Shown: positions 16,322-25,707, counted from the stretch's first letter. The stretch is DNA of 64,000 nucleotides from SZUA-37 sp964472525 (GCA_964472525.1 CAYYLL010000002.1:62001-126000); one strand, 5' to 3'. The notes: generated by a model from the sequence alone, not told the origin. Numbers and translations: made by a program.

Positions 16322-17986
16322 ATGAGTTATTTAGCCTTGGCGCGCAAATGGCGTCCGAAAAATTTTAGTGAAATGGTCGGACAGGAGCATGTGCTGCGAG
16401 CCCTAATTAATGCGCTCGATGCCGACAGGCTGCATCACGCTTTTCTATTTAGCGGTACTCGTGGTGTGGGTAAAACGACCATTGCGCGTATTTTAGCCAA
16501 GTCGATTAATTGTGAGCAGGGCGTTAGCTCGACACCGTGTGGCGAATGCTCAAGCTGCAAAGAAGTGGATGAAGGCCGTTTTGTTGACTTAATTGAAGTC
16601 GATGCCGCATCACGCACCAAAGTTGACGATACCCGTGATTTATTAGATAACGTGCAATATGCACCCACCCGTGGCCGTTATAAAGTTTACTTAATTGATG
16701 AAGTTCATATGCTTTCAGCGAGTAGCTTTAATGCCTTATTGAAAACGCTTGAAGAGCCACCACCGCATGTTAAATTTTTATTTGCGACAACGGAACCGCA
16801 AAAATTACCCGTAACGATTTTATCACGTTGTTTGCAGTTTAATTTACGTCGTCTTTCGGTTGAGCGTATCTACAACTATCTGCAAAGCTTACTCGATAAA
16901 GAAAGCATTCCTTACGAAGAAGGGGCCTGTAAACAATTAGCCATTGCCGCTGATGGCAGTATGCGTGATGGTTTAAGTTTATTGGATCAGTCCATCGCCT
17001 ATGGTGCCGGTAGTATTAAAATTGACGATGTGACCGCTATGTTGGGTAGCTTTGACAACCAGCTTATTATTCAGTTACTTGAAAAACTATTAGCTCAAGA
17101 TGCCGCCGCAGTGATGACCTTGTTAGCTAAAATAAGTGAGCAGGTGCCTGATCTAAATGGTGTATTGGATGCGATTTTAAATTTATTGCATGGTATTGCT
17201 TTGTACCAACAAGTGCCTGATGCCTGTGATGCCATGTTAGAAGAACAAGGTCTTACATTGGCAACCATTGAAGCATTGGCAGCAACGGTGAGCGCAGAAG
17301 AAGTTCAATTATTTTATCAAATTGGTTTAACCGGGCAGCGGGATTTAAAACTGGCACCGAGTATACGTAGTGGTTTAGAAATGGTGCTATTACGCATGTT
17401 AGCCTTTAGACCAACATCGGCTGCCGACATACACGTCAACCAAAAGGCTGGAACAACGGTTATAAGCACCAATGCAACAGAAACAGTGGTAGAAAGAAAG
17501 TTGCAGGCATCAACAAACGCCGAGGCAGGTATAAGCCAAGGGGCTGAGATTAAAGAAGCGATGGCCTCCTCTTATAATGAAACACCACAACCATCTACCC
17601 CTGTGAGTATACATTCACCTTGGCATGAAATTGTTGCGAGTTTGGATATTGCGGGGCTGGACAAACAGGTTGCCGAACAGTGTGTTTTAGTACAAGTTAT
17701 TAATAATAAATTTGAACTTGCTTTAGCACCTGCGAGTGCGCCGTTTTTTAATCAGGGTCGTGAAGCACGTATACAGCAGTCACTACAGAAATTATTAAGT
17801 GGAGATATATCGTTAAGCATTAAGATGGAAGCGGTGGCGGGCGAGTCACCGTCTTCAAGAGAACAACGTATGGGTAAAGAAAAAATAGCATCTGCTGAGT
17901 CAATTATAGACGAGGATGCCGATGTAAAGTCTTTACTGGATGCCTTTGGTGGGCATATTGAGCCGGACTCAGTACAACCCCGTTAA
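16322..17986 (+). CDS. dnaX: DNA polymerase III subunit gamma/tau
   Basis: DnaX is the AAA+ clamp-loader subunit of the replisome. The 554-residue product has Walker A GTRGVGKTT, a four-cysteine zinc module (CEQGVSSTPCGECSSC), Walker B LIDEVHML, and sensor and lid regions up to about residue 370. A low-complexity linker (about 370-430) and a short tau C-terminal domain follow. It is shorter than E. coli tau (643). I found no convincing slippery heptamer in frame at the gamma/tau junction, so a separate gamma form is not predicted. It starts an operon with ybaB and recR. Confidence 0.96.
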   Translation: MSYLALARKWRPKNFSEMVGQEHVLRALINALDADRLHHAFLFSGTRGVGKTTIARILAKSINCEQGVSSTPCGECSSCKEVDEGRFVDLIEVDAASRTKVDDTRDLLDNVQYAPTRGRYKVYLIDEVHMLSASSFNALLKTLEEPPPHVKFLFATTEPQKLPVTILSRCLQFNLRRLSVERIYNYLQSLLDKESIPYEEGACKQLAIAADGSMRDGLSLLDQSIAYGAGSIKIDDVTAMLGSFDNQLIIQLLEKLLAQDAAAVMTLLAKISEQVPDLNGVLDAILNLLHGIALYQQVPDACDAMLEEQGLTLATIEALAATVSAEEVQLFYQIGLTGQRDLKLAPSIRSGLEMVLLRMLAFRPTSAADIHVNQKAGTTVISTNATETVVERKLQASTNAEAGISQGAEIKEAMASSYNETPQPSTPVSIHSPWHEIVASLDIAGLDKQVAEQCVLVQVINNKFELALAPASAPFFNQGREARIQQSLQKLLSGDISLSIKMEAVAGESPSSREQRMGKEKIASAESIIDEDADVKSLLDAFGGHIEPDSVQPR

Positions 17987-18018
17987 TAACCATATTAGTA
18001 AAAATGAGGAATAAATAA

Positions 18019-18342
18019 ATGAAAGGTGGAATTGGAAATTTAATGAAGCAAGCGCAAAAAATGCAAGCTGATATGCAAAAAGCGCAAGAAGAAATGGGTA
18101 ATATCGAAGTGACTGGCCAGTCTGGTGGTGGTTTGGTAAAAGTAACAATGACATGCAAACATGATGTTAAGCGTATTGAAATTGATGATAGCCTTGTCGG
18201 TGATGACAAAGATATGCTTGAAGATTTGGTGGCGGCAGCAATGAATGACGCGGTACGTAATGTTGAAAAAACAACACAGGATAAATTTTCGGGTTTAACT
18301 GCCGGAATGAATTTACCTGATGGCTTTAAAATGCCATTCTAA
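18019..18342 (+). CDS. ybaB: nucleoid-associated protein, YbaB/EbfC family
   Basis: The 107-residue protein has the family N-terminal helix (GNLMKQAQKMQADMQKAQEE), which forms the dimer tweezer, then the beta-sheet core ending GLTAGMNLPDGFKMPF. YbaB binds DNA and is thought to act with RecFOR functions. The ATG at 18019 follows a GAGGAA site. The gene lies between dnaX (32 bp upstream) and recR (18 bp downstream), the usual dnaX-ybaB-recR operon. Confidence 0.95.
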   Translation: MKGGIGNLMKQAQKMQADMQKAQEEMGNIEVTGQSGGGLVKVTMTCKHDVKRIEIDDSLVGDDKDMLEDLVAAAMNDAVRNVEKTTQDKFSGLTAGMNLPDGFKMPF

Positions 18343-18360
18343 AAATGGTATTGTTGATTT

Positions 18361-18966
18361 ATGTCGTATAGCCCTCTTATTGGTCAACTCATTAGTGCAT
18401 TAAAAAGACTCCCCGGTGTTGGACAAAAATCTGCTCAACGTATGGCGTTTTATCTGTTACAACATGATAAACAAGGTGCGATGCAAATTTCACAGTCTTT
18501 AGCCGCTGCAATTGAGTTGGTGGGTGAATGTTCACAATGTCGGGTGCTATCTGAGTCAGAACTTTGCGAGGTTTGTAATAATCCTAAACGCAGTCAACAA
18601 CAGGTTTGTGTGGTTGAATCTCCTTCTGATGTACAGGCTTTTGAACAATCGACACATTACAGCGGGCGTTATTTTGTTTTAATGGGGCATTTGTCTCCTC
18701 TGGACGGTATTGGCCCGCATGAACTTGGTCTTGATATTTTTGCCCAGCAATTAGATGCAGGTGAGATTACCGAAGTTATTCTTGCAACCAATCCCACGGT
18801 TGAAGGTGAAGCGACCGCGCATTATATTTCTGAAATGACTAAAAAACGTAATATAAAAACAACACGTATTGCACACGGTGTGCCGATAGGGGGGGAACTT
18901 GAATATGTTAATGGCTCAACGCTGTCACATGCACTTGATGGACGCCGTGCGGTATCTATTGATTAA
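18361..18966 (+). CDS. recR: recombination mediator protein RecR
   Basis: RecR works with RecO and RecF to load RecA at gaps. The 201-residue product has an N-terminal helix-hairpin-helix (ALKRLPGVGQKSAQRM), a four-cysteine zinc motif (CSQC...CEVC) at about residues 57-72, a Toprim domain with VVESPSD and a C-terminal GGELEYVNGSTLSHAL segment. Length and motifs are normal. It ends 4 bp before the convergent HDOD gene, with no terminator between the two. Confidence 0.96.
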   Translation: MSYSPLIGQLISALKRLPGVGQKSAQRMAFYLLQHDKQGAMQISQSLAAAIELVGECSQCRVLSESELCEVCNNPKRSQQQVCVVESPSDVQAFEQSTHYSGRYFVLMGHLSPLDGIGPHELGLDIFAQQLDAGEITEVILATNPTVEGEATAHYISEMTKKRNIKTTRIAHGVPIGGELEYVNGSTLSHALDGRRAVSID

Positions 18967-18970
18967 AAAA

Positions 18971-20437
18971 TTATTCCCGAAGCTGTAACGATTCCAGTTT
19001 TTCCATTGCTGTAATGGCATGGGTGCAGAGTGACTTGAATAAACGATAACTGGTATCGTCTATTTGACAATCAATAGTGTGCCGGTCGGCGTAAAAAATC
19101 CCAACTTCTTTATTGTTAACAAAAATGGACATTGCTAGGAATGAGTTGGTCACGATAAGTTTTTTAAAATCTTTGGGTATTAATTCCCAGAAGGTGCTGC
19201 GTGTTTTATTATTGATAACAATGGCCTGTGTTTTTTGCATCAGTCGACCAAATAGATTTTCTTTGTGTAATTTAATGGTAAAGCGGTTAAAAATAGGATC
19301 GTTATCGGCACCTTTGATGGAATAGGGTATCACTGTTTGCGTTTCAGGATCTCTTGTTGCAAAAATAACTCGGTTTAAACCGATACCATCGTGCATTCCC
19401 TGTAGAACAAGATGAATAAGTTCTTTTAGCGTGTACGGTGTTTGTGGGTTTTTTATCAGCGCTATTGTTTTATCCAGTACTTCTTTTTGTGGCATTAGGC
19501 AAATATCAGCATGTTCATTTGGATTTTTTGCCTGAATGGTTTCTTCTTCAAGGGGATCGTCTAGCATCGGTAATAAAGCAGCGGCCGGACGTACGCCATA
19601 AAAATTGGTTTGACGTGCCACCTCTACGGCAAGCTTATGATTCGCATAGGCTATTTGAGCAACAGGGATATCTAAAAAATCAGCAATCTGATCCTGGATA
19701 ACTTGTGTTTTTCCCCCATGCCAGTCAACGGCAGCACTGCGAGCGAGTTGCACAGCGAGCATAATACTATAAGCACGAGGATATTTTGCATTTTCAGGTT
19801 TAAGTGCTTCAAGTGCAAGGCTAGGTAAGTCCCATTTTTTTGCGAGTTCATAACTAAGTTGGTTAATGGCAAAACCTAACACCAGATATTGCGCTTCTTC
19901 ACTAGCGATTTGTCGTCGCCTTCTAAAGCGATCAATTTCTGCAAGTTTGTCTGGACAGATCATAGCAAGTGCCATTTCACCGATAAAATGTATTTGTGTT
20001 GCGACAAATATTTCGTCGGTGTTCATATCGCGGCGGTAATGTGCCCATTCAGTGGCTTGCTCTGCCGCATGATAGGCGCGACTAAAGGTCATAAGTAAGC
20101 GTTGTTTAGCTGGATCTTTGAGTGTTTTATCTAAATTTGGTAATTTAGCCGGAAGTCGGCTTACCTGTTCAATACCTAGCATCATTAAGGCTTGGGAAAT
20201 GGAGGTGATTTCACTTCTTAGGCTGCTATTCGATTTTGTACTGCAAACACGCAGTAAATAAATGGTAAGACCGGGGTCACGGTGAACAATATGGGTAATT
20301 TCTTCCGTCTTGGCATTGTCTTTGGCACATATTTTTTTTAAAGCCGTGATCGTTCTTTCCATAACTGGAAAGTGCTGATTCCCAACCTTGGTCAGAATAT
20401 CCTGTAAAATATCGGCTGTGCGGGTTTGCTGTAACAT
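18971..20437 (-). CDS. HDOD-domain signalling protein with GAF-like C-terminus
   Basis: The 488-residue soluble protein carries an HDOD domain (about residues 15-215; VHRDPGLTIYLLRV and SISQALMMLGIEQV are typical). This is an HD-fold lacking the phosphodiesterase metal ligands. A C-terminal half of about 170 residues looks like a GAF fold (ends IFYADR...LFKSLCTHAITAMEKL). HDOD proteins generally act as partner-binding modules in motility and c-di-GMP networks. The gene diverges from motAB, and a sigma28-like promoter faces it at 20472-20499, so a flagellar role is a reasonable inference. The biochemical function is unknown. Confidence 0.85.
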   Translation of the reverse strand: MLQQTRTADILQDILTKVGNQHFPVMERTITALKKICAKDNAKTEEITHIVHRDPGLTIYLLRVCSTKSNSSLRSEITSISQALMMLGIEQVSRLPAKLPNLDKTLKDPAKQRLLMTFSRAYHAAEQATEWAHYRRDMNTDEIFVATQIHFIGEMALAMICPDKLAEIDRFRRRRQIASEEAQYLVLGFAINQLSYELAKKWDLPSLALEALKPENAKYPRAYSIMLAVQLARSAAVDWHGGKTQVIQDQIADFLDIPVAQIAYANHKLAVEVARQTNFYGVRPAAALLPMLDDPLEEETIQAKNPNEHADICLMPQKEVLDKTIALIKNPQTPYTLKELIHLVLQGMHDGIGLNRVIFATRDPETQTVIPYSIKGADNDPIFNRFTIKLHKENLFGRLMQKTQAIVINNKTRSTFWELIPKDFKKLIVTNSFLAMSIFVNNKEVGIFYADRHTIDCQIDDTSYRLFKSLCTHAITAMEKLESLQLRE

Positions 20438-20471
20438 TTTGTTATGTCTAATAATAATAGATTATCTATAA

Positions 20472-20499
20472 ATATCGGACCAGAACTTGAATTACTTTA
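20472..20499 (-). promoter_or_regulatory. candidate sigma28 (FliA) promoter for the HDOD gene
   Basis: On the minus strand the sequence reads TAAAGTAA-N12-TCCGATAT, against the FliA consensus TAAAGTTT-N11-GCCGATAA: six of eight matches in each box, spacer one base longer. It lies 35 bp upstream of the HDOD start codon and back to back with the motA sigma28 promoter. Confidence 0.5.
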
Positions 20500-20547
20500 G
20501 TTTAAAATGCGGAATATTAGAAAATTTACAATAGTGACAATATTTTC

Positions 20548-20574
20548 TCAAGTTTTAGGGTCTTGGGTCGATAT
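20548..20574 (+). promoter_or_regulatory. sigma28 (FliA) promoter of motAB
   Basis: TCAAGTTT-N11-GTCGATAT matches the FliA consensus at seven of eight and six of eight positions with the exact 11-bp spacer. It lies 48 bp before motA. FliA itself is encoded at 36001-36741. Confidence 0.75.
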
Positions 20575-20622
20575 TCTTTAAAAGAAATGGCCACAAAGAA
20601 GATTTACTAAAGGACGAAATAA

Positions 20623-21474
20623 ATGAAGTTTTTAATTGGCGTAATCATGGTCATGGGAGCCGTTATTGGCGGTTACCTGGCATCCGGTGGTGACCTTTTA
20701 GCATTATACCAACCGTTTGAATTAGTGATTATTTTAGGGGGTGCGATTGGTGCCTTTATTATTGCCAATCCAGCCAAAGTGGTTAAAGAATCTGTTGGGG
20801 GTATTCTTGGTTTATTAAAAGGCGCAAAATATAATAAACAAGTGTATATGGATTTATTAGGTTTAATGTATGCACTGTTTTCCAAGTCACGTAAGGAAGG
20901 GTTAATGGCATTGGAAACTGATATTGATGAGCCGGATCAAAGTGAAATTTTTAAAACCTACCCCAAGTTAGCCTCAAACCATCATTTAATCGATTTTATT
21001 TGTGACTATTTACGCTTAATGGTTGGCGGTAATATGAATGCTTTTGAGTTAGAAAATTTAATGGACATTGAATTAGACACCCATCATGCCGAAGGACACA
21101 AAGCAAGCGATGCGGTAACGGGTATGGGCGATGGCTTACCAGCATTTGGTATTGTTGCAGCAGTAATGGGGGTGGTTATAACCATGGGCTATATCAGTGA
21201 ACCCCCTGAAGTACTTGGGCATCATGTGGGGGCAGCATTAGTGGGTACTTTTCTTGGTATTTTAATGGCGTATGGATTTGTTGGCCCAATGGGTAGTGCA
21301 ATGGCGGCACAAGCAGAAGAAGATTCGAAATTATTTGAGGTCACCAAAGTTTGTATTATGGCGACACTTAATGGTTATACCCCGCAAATTGCGGTTGAGT
21401 TTGGGCGTAAAGCATTGTTTAGTAATATGCGGCCTGGTTTTATAGAATTAGAAGAATTTATAAAGGGTAGTTAG
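20623..21474 (+). CDS. motA: flagellar stator protein MotA
   Basis: The 283-residue inner-membrane protein has four membrane helices (about 1-20, 30-52, 170-190 and 200-225) and the large cytoplasmic loop between helices 2 and 3 that contacts FliG. The MotA signature around GMGDGLPAFGIVAAVMGVV and the C-terminal KVCIMATLNGYTPQIAVEFGRK are present. With MotB it forms the proton-driven stator. It is separate from the main flagellar cluster and has its own sigma28 promoter. A second stator pair is at 41657-43198. Confidence 0.93.
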   Translation: MKFLIGVIMVMGAVIGGYLASGGDLLALYQPFELVIILGGAIGAFIIANPAKVVKESVGGILGLLKGAKYNKQVYMDLLGLMYALFSKSRKEGLMALETDIDEPDQSEIFKTYPKLASNHHLIDFICDYLRLMVGGNMNAFELENLMDIELDTHHAEGHKASDAVTGMGDGLPAFGIVAAVMGVVITMGYISEPPEVLGHHVGAALVGTFLGILMAYGFVGPMGSAMAAQAEEDSKLFEVTKVCIMATLNGYTPQIAVEFGRKALFSNMRPGFIELEEFIKGS

Positions 21475-21495
21475 GTTTAAGTTAAGGAATAACTC

Positions 21496-22470
21496 GTGGC
21501 TGGAGATGATAAAAAACAACCGATAGTAATCAAGAAAGTTGTCGCTGGTGGGCATGGCCATCATGGTGGTGCGTGGAAGGTTGCTTATGCAGATTTTGTA
21601 ACAGCAATGATGGCCTTTTTCTTACTGCTCTGGTTATTAGGTATTACCGATGAAGCGCAACGTAATGGTATTTCGGATTATTTTAAAAATCCGGCCGGTA
21701 TTAAAGGAATTGGTGGTGCAAGTACCAGTATGATTAAACTCGGTGGTGCAAAAGAAATGCCGCGTGGCGATAGAACGCGAAATCAGGATGTCAGTCAAAA
21801 AACAGAACAACCAGAACGTAAAAAAGGTGAAAAAGATTTACAGGTCGATGGCAACAAAGCAACCCCAACAAAAGAAGAACAGGCAAAGCGTAAGGCAGAC
21901 AAGAAAGTTCTGGACAACTTACTAAAAATATTAAAGAAAGCAATTGAAGAAAGTGCTTCATTAAGAAAATTCAAGGATCAACTCTATCTGGATATCACAC
22001 CAGACGGACTGCGTATTCAAATTTTTGATAAAAAGAATCGTCCAATGTTTGATTTAGGCAGTGCAAAATTAAAACCGTATACAAAGAAAATACTCTATGA
22101 AATTGCAAAAATAATTCGTACCGTTCCAAATCGTATTAGTATTAGTGGGCATACTGACGCAACCCGTTTCCATAAAGGCTATATTCTTTATGAAAATGAC
22201 TATGGTGAAGAAGTTAAGTTACCGTACACTAACTGGGAATTATCGGCAGACAGAGCCAATGCTGCACGCCGAACCTTGTTGAAAGGTGGGGTTAAATCAG
22301 TACAGATTGGTCGGGTAGTTGGTTTTTCATCCTCTGTTTTATATAACAAAAAGAACAAAACGGATCCAAGTAATCGTCGTATTACTATTGTTATTATGAA
22401 CAGAAAGTCCGAGTTTGATATGAAGTTAACCGAAGGCTCGGATACGGTGAAGCAAAAAGTGTTAAATTAG
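21496..22470 (+). CDS. motB: flagellar stator protein MotB
   Basis: The 324-residue protein has a short cytoplasmic N-terminus, a single membrane helix with the proton-binding Asp33 (YADFVTAMMAFF; Asp32 in E. coli), a Lys/Glu-rich plug/linker and a C-terminal OmpA-like peptidoglycan-binding domain (ISGHTDATRF, NWELSADRANAARR). The GTG start at 21496 lies 21 bp after motA behind a TTAAGGAAT site. A weak stem-loop with T-run follows at 22471-22490. It forms the MotA4-5B2 stator. Confidence 0.93.
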   Translation: MAGDDKKQPIVIKKVVAGGHGHHGGAWKVAYADFVTAMMAFFLLLWLLGITDEAQRNGISDYFKNPAGIKGIGGASTSMIKLGGAKEMPRGDRTRNQDVSQKTEQPERKKGEKDLQVDGNKATPTKEEQAKRKADKKVLDNLLKILKKAIEESASLRKFKDQLYLDITPDGLRIQIFDKKNRPMFDLGSAKLKPYTKKILYEIAKIIRTVPNRISISGHTDATRFHKGYILYENDYGEEVKLPYTNWELSADRANAARRTLLKGGVKSVQIGRVVGFSSSVLYNKKNKTDPSNRRITIVIMNRKSEFDMKLTEGSDTVKQKVLN

Positions 22471-22516
22471 ATTGCGAGGTAGCAATTTTTAGTGAAAACA
22501 GATGCTTGCGTTAGTT

Positions 22517-23425
22517 TTATTTTTCTACAATAGATTCAAATATAGACAAGTAACTTTCATAGCGCTGTTTACTTATACTCCCTTTATTTACGGCTGTGAC
22601 AACCGCACACCCCGGTTCGGCATGGTGTAAACAATCTCTAAATTTACAGTGTTCACTGTAGTGCTGTATTTCACGAAAACCTCGAGCAAGTTCATTTTTT
22701 TTAATATTCCATAAACCAAATTCGCGTATGCCTGGTGAGTCGATTAATTTACCTTTATTGGGAATGTTGTATAAATAAGCGGTCGTGGTTGTATGCTTGC
22801 CTTTATTGGTGCTATCCGATATTTTTTTGGTTAATGCAGGTTGTTCCGGCAAGATGGCGTTGACTATGGATGACTTGCCTACACCGGATTGGCCGACAAC
22901 AATATTACTTTTATTGGCCATTCTATTAAGGAGAGCATCAATACCCTGATTATTTTTAGTGCTGATGTAAAAAACGGGTATGTTGATGTCAGAATATATT
23001 TGCATATTTTCTTTTAGTTGTTCCAATTCTTCTTTAGAAATTAAATCAATCTTATTTAAAACAATAACGGGGGCGAAGTTGGAAAAAGTTGCTGCGATTA
23101 AGTAACGATCAAGAAGACCAAATTTAATTGAATCATTAGCGCTAACAACAATAATCATTTGATCAATATTGGCGGCAATTTGTTTAGGCTTGGGATTTAA
23201 GTTATTGCGTCGGGAAAGGATACTTGAACGAGGTAAAATATCGGTAATAACTATTTCATTGTTTTGTTCATTTTTATACTTAATTTTATCGCCACATAAA
23301 GGCTTACCAATACTTTTAAGTGATTTTGCGGTAAGTAATTCTTTATGGGCGGTTTCAATTTTACACTGGTTGCCATAACTGGCAATGACGGTTGCAGAGT
23401 ATGTATTCTTATCACTCTTTGACAT
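22517..23425 (-). CDS. rsgA: ribosome small subunit-dependent GTPase RsgA
   Basis: RsgA is a circularly permuted GTPase that helps mature the 30S subunit. The 302-residue product has an N-terminal OB domain, then GTPase motifs in permuted order: G4 NKID, G1 GQSGVGKSS, G3 DSPG. A C-terminal zinc module (CKFRDCLHHAEPGC) follows. It is the last gene of a leftward unit (M48 peptidase, cytochrome c, rsgA), 10 bp after the cytochrome gene. rsgA and orn are close neighbours in many gammaproteobacteria; here they are separated by the two extra genes. Confidence 0.95.
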   Translation of the reverse strand: MSKSDKNTYSATVIASYGNQCKIETAHKELLTAKSLKSIGKPLCGDKIKYKNEQNNEIVITDILPRSSILSRRNNLNPKPKQIAANIDQMIIVVSANDSIKFGLLDRYLIAATFSNFAPVIVLNKIDLISKEELEQLKENMQIYSDINIPVFYISTKNNQGIDALLNRMANKSNIVVGQSGVGKSSIVNAILPEQPALTKKISDSTNKGKHTTTTAYLYNIPNKGKLIDSPGIREFGLWNIKKNELARGFREIQHYSEHCKFRDCLHHAEPGCAVVTAVNKGSISKQRYESYLSIFESIVEK

Positions 23426-23435
23426 ATATAAAGTG

Positions 23436-23738
23436 CTATTCTTTAAAATGGTAAAAATTGGAATTTAAGTAGTACTGCACATCAAGTATCTGATCTTTAG
23501 GCCAGTTGGTTCCCAAACTATTTTTACAGCGTTTTAGTTGTTTATTTAATGCCGCCAGTGTTTCTATTTTGCGGTTTTCTCGAGTGTATATTTTATTCCC
23601 TTTTGCACCGTAGATAGCGGCATGGCAACTGATGCAGTTACTGTCGTGCAAGTCGAGGCCTCGCTCAATATCCACTGCAAAACTATTAATGGGGGTTAAT
23701 AATAAAAATGTGACAATGGTTATAACTAAAGTTTTCAT
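23436..23738 (-). CDS. small periplasmic cytochrome c
   Basis: The 100-residue product has a signal peptide (about 1-21, NSFA cleavage) and one c-haem site, Cys35-Ile-Ser-Cys38-His39. The second half shows the short helical pattern of a class I monohaem cytochrome (WPKDQILDVQYYLNSNFY), but no Met ligand is evident, so the distal ligand is unclear. Its start abuts the stop codon of the M48 peptidase gene, indicating translational coupling, and rsgA follows. The electron-transfer partner is unknown. Confidence 0.85.
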   Translation of the reverse strand: MKTLVITIVTFLLLTPINSFAVDIERGLDLHDSNCISCHAAIYGAKGNKIYTRENRKIETLAALNKQLKRCKNSLGTNWPKDQILDVQYYLNSNFYHFKE

Positions 23739-24989
23739 TTATAATTTTTCTAAATGTGCAATTCTAACGGGTGCCGGTGGATGTGAGTCATAAAAAGCCG
23801 AATAAAGCGGGTCGGGGGTGAGCGTGTTAGAATTTTCTTTATATAATTTAACCAGTGCGGTGATTAAATTATTGGCATCCGTATTTTCTGCGGCAAATTC
23901 ATCAGCCTCAAATTCATGTTTGCGGCTCATTAATGAAAAAAGTGGATTTAAAAATAAACTGATTAATGGAGTGACGAGCATAAATAAAATTAAGGCCATG
24001 TATGAAGAAACCTGAGAGACACCTAAAGCCTGATAAATAACGTCTTGATCAATTAACCACGCTAATAATGCGAGTCCACCCAGACTCATCAGTGCCATGG
24101 TAAAGATACGTTTCTTTATATGGTTACATTTAAAATGCCCCAGTTCATGTGCAAGCACCGCTTCAATTTCATCGTGCTGCAACGAATTTAGCAATGTGTC
24201 AAAAAAAACAATGCGTTTGTTATTACCAAAACCAGTAAAATAAGCATTGCCATGACTAGAGCGTTTGGAACCGTCCATAATAAAAACACCATTGCTGGTA
24301 AAGCCACAACGTTCGAGTAATTGAGTAATTTTAGATTTAAGTTCTGGCTCGTCTAGCGGTGTAAATTTATTAAAAATAGGAGCAATCACCGCAGGGTATA
24401 GCCACATCATGAGCATACTAAAGCTAAACCAGCTTCCCCATACATAAAGCCACCAATAGGGGTTAGCTGTGCGTAAATCCATTAACCAAAGTATGAAATA
24501 TAAAAACGGTAGGCCAATAATAAGCATAATGACTGTTTGCTTTAGCATATCGGAGATAAACATTTTTAGTGTTAGGCGATTAAAGCCAAATTTTTCTTCA
24601 ATCACAAATGTTTTGTACAAAGTGAAGGGAATGTCTAAAAGCCCTGAGATAACACTTAAACCTACAATAACGCAGATACCGGTGATAATGGGATTAAACT
24701 CAAATGAGCGAATCGAGTCATCCAGTAATTGCAGCCCACCACCGAGTGTCCATACTGCAAGTAAAAGAGTACTAAAGCTGAGTTCGAATAAGCCAAATTT
24801 GCTGCGAGTGATTGTATAATCGGCTGCTTTTTGATGTGCTTCCAATGATATTTTACCAGTAAAAGCAGAGGGTATTTCTGCGCGATGAGACTGAATGTGC
24901 TTAATCTGTCGGTGTGATAACCAGAATTGTAACGTATAAGAAGCGATTAAAAGAAAAATAAAACCAGTTTGAATGTCGGATGCAGTCAT
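23739..24989 (-). CDS. M48 family metallopeptidase (Ste24/CAAX protease-like)
   Basis: The 416-residue multi-spanning inner-membrane protein carries the zinc motif HELGH (His281, Glu282, His285) after four to five predicted helices. A third zinc ligand lies in EFEADEFA, followed by a C-terminal SHPPAPVRIAHLE segment. This layout matches Ste24-type proteases rather than the shorter HtpX. Its bacterial substrate is unknown; the role is probably membrane protein quality control. It starts the leftward unit with cytochrome c and rsgA and diverges from orn. Confidence 0.9.
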   Translation of the reverse strand: MTASDIQTGFIFLLIASYTLQFWLSHRQIKHIQSHRAEIPSAFTGKISLEAHQKAADYTITRSKFGLFELSFSTLLLAVWTLGGGLQLLDDSIRSFEFNPIITGICVIVGLSVISGLLDIPFTLYKTFVIEEKFGFNRLTLKMFISDMLKQTVIMLIIGLPFLYFILWLMDLRTANPYWWLYVWGSWFSFSMLMMWLYPAVIAPIFNKFTPLDEPELKSKITQLLERCGFTSNGVFIMDGSKRSSHGNAYFTGFGNNKRIVFFDTLLNSLQHDEIEAVLAHELGHFKCNHIKKRIFTMALMSLGGLALLAWLIDQDVIYQALGVSQVSSYMALILFMLVTPLISLFLNPLFSLMSRKHEFEADEFAAENTDANNLITALVKLYKENSNTLTPDPLYSAFYDSHPPAPVRIAHLEKL

Positions 24990-25158
24990 TGAAGCTCACT
25001 TTAAATGTATGTTTTTAGTGTCAGTTTTTTTCGTGTTGGGCTTTACCGCACTGGATCTTACTCTACTGGTATTTTATCCTGTAGGCACTTAAACTGTTAA
25101 ACTCTGTTAATTATATCGAGTTCGTTCACTGATAGCTAACATATATGAAGGAATAACC

Positions 25159-25707
25159 ATGGGACAAAATGCAAATAATCTAATCTGGATTGATTTGGAA
25201 ATGACTGGGCTAGATACCCAAAATGATCTAATTATTGAAATAGCGACTATTGTGACTGATGCAGAATTGAACATCCTTGCAGAAGGGCCAATGATTGCGG
25301 TACATCAGGCTGATTCAGTGATGGCCGGAATGGATGATTGGAATACCAAACAACATGGCGGCTCAGGTTTAACGGGAAGAGTGAAGCAAAGCCAATATAA
25401 TGAAAAGCAGGCCGAGCAGGAAACCATCGATTTTTTACGGAAATATGTGCCTGCCAAAGCTTCTCCTATGTGTGGTAATAGTATTTGCCAAGATCGACGT
25501 TTTTTAGCACGCTGTATGCCTGAATTAGAAGCTTTTTTTCACTACCGCAATCTGGATGTGAGCAGTATTAAAGAACTGGTAAAACGTTGGAAACCTGATA
25601 TTTCAAGCGGTTTAACGAAGCAGTCTTCTCATCTAGCAATGGATGATGTGAAAGATTCCATTAACGAGTTAATTTATTACCGTACACATTTTATTAACCT
25701 AGCCTAG
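25159..25707 (+). CDS. orn: oligoribonuclease
   Basis: Orn degrades 2- to 5-nt RNA, including pGpG, the product of EAL phosphodiesterases. It thereby completes c-di-GMP breakdown for the several EAL proteins in this window. The 182-residue product shows the DEDDh exonuclease motifs: WIDLEMTGLD at the N-terminus, GNSICQDRRFL in the middle and HLAMDDVKDSI at the end. The ATG at 25159 follows a GAAGGAAT site. The length is the family norm. Confidence 0.96.
   Translation: MGQNANNLIWIDLEMTGLDTQNDLIIEIATIVTDAELNILAEGPMIAVHQADSVMAGMDDWNTKQHGGSGLTGRVKQSQYNEKQAEQETIDFLRKYVPAKASPMCGNSICQDRRFLARCMPELEAFFHYRNLDVSSIKELVKRWKPDISSGLTKQSSHLAMDDVKDSINELIYYRTHFINLA

Noticed and set aside
17860..17900. Programmed frameshift site in dnaX (A-rich run near 17880)
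   Set aside because: The A-run is close to the C-terminus and does not form an in-frame X-XXY-YYZ heptamer, unlike the E. coli gamma site.
22471..22490. Terminator after motB
   Set aside because: ATTGC-N6-GCAAT followed by T is only a 5-bp stem. Noted in the motB entry but too weak to list as a separate feature.
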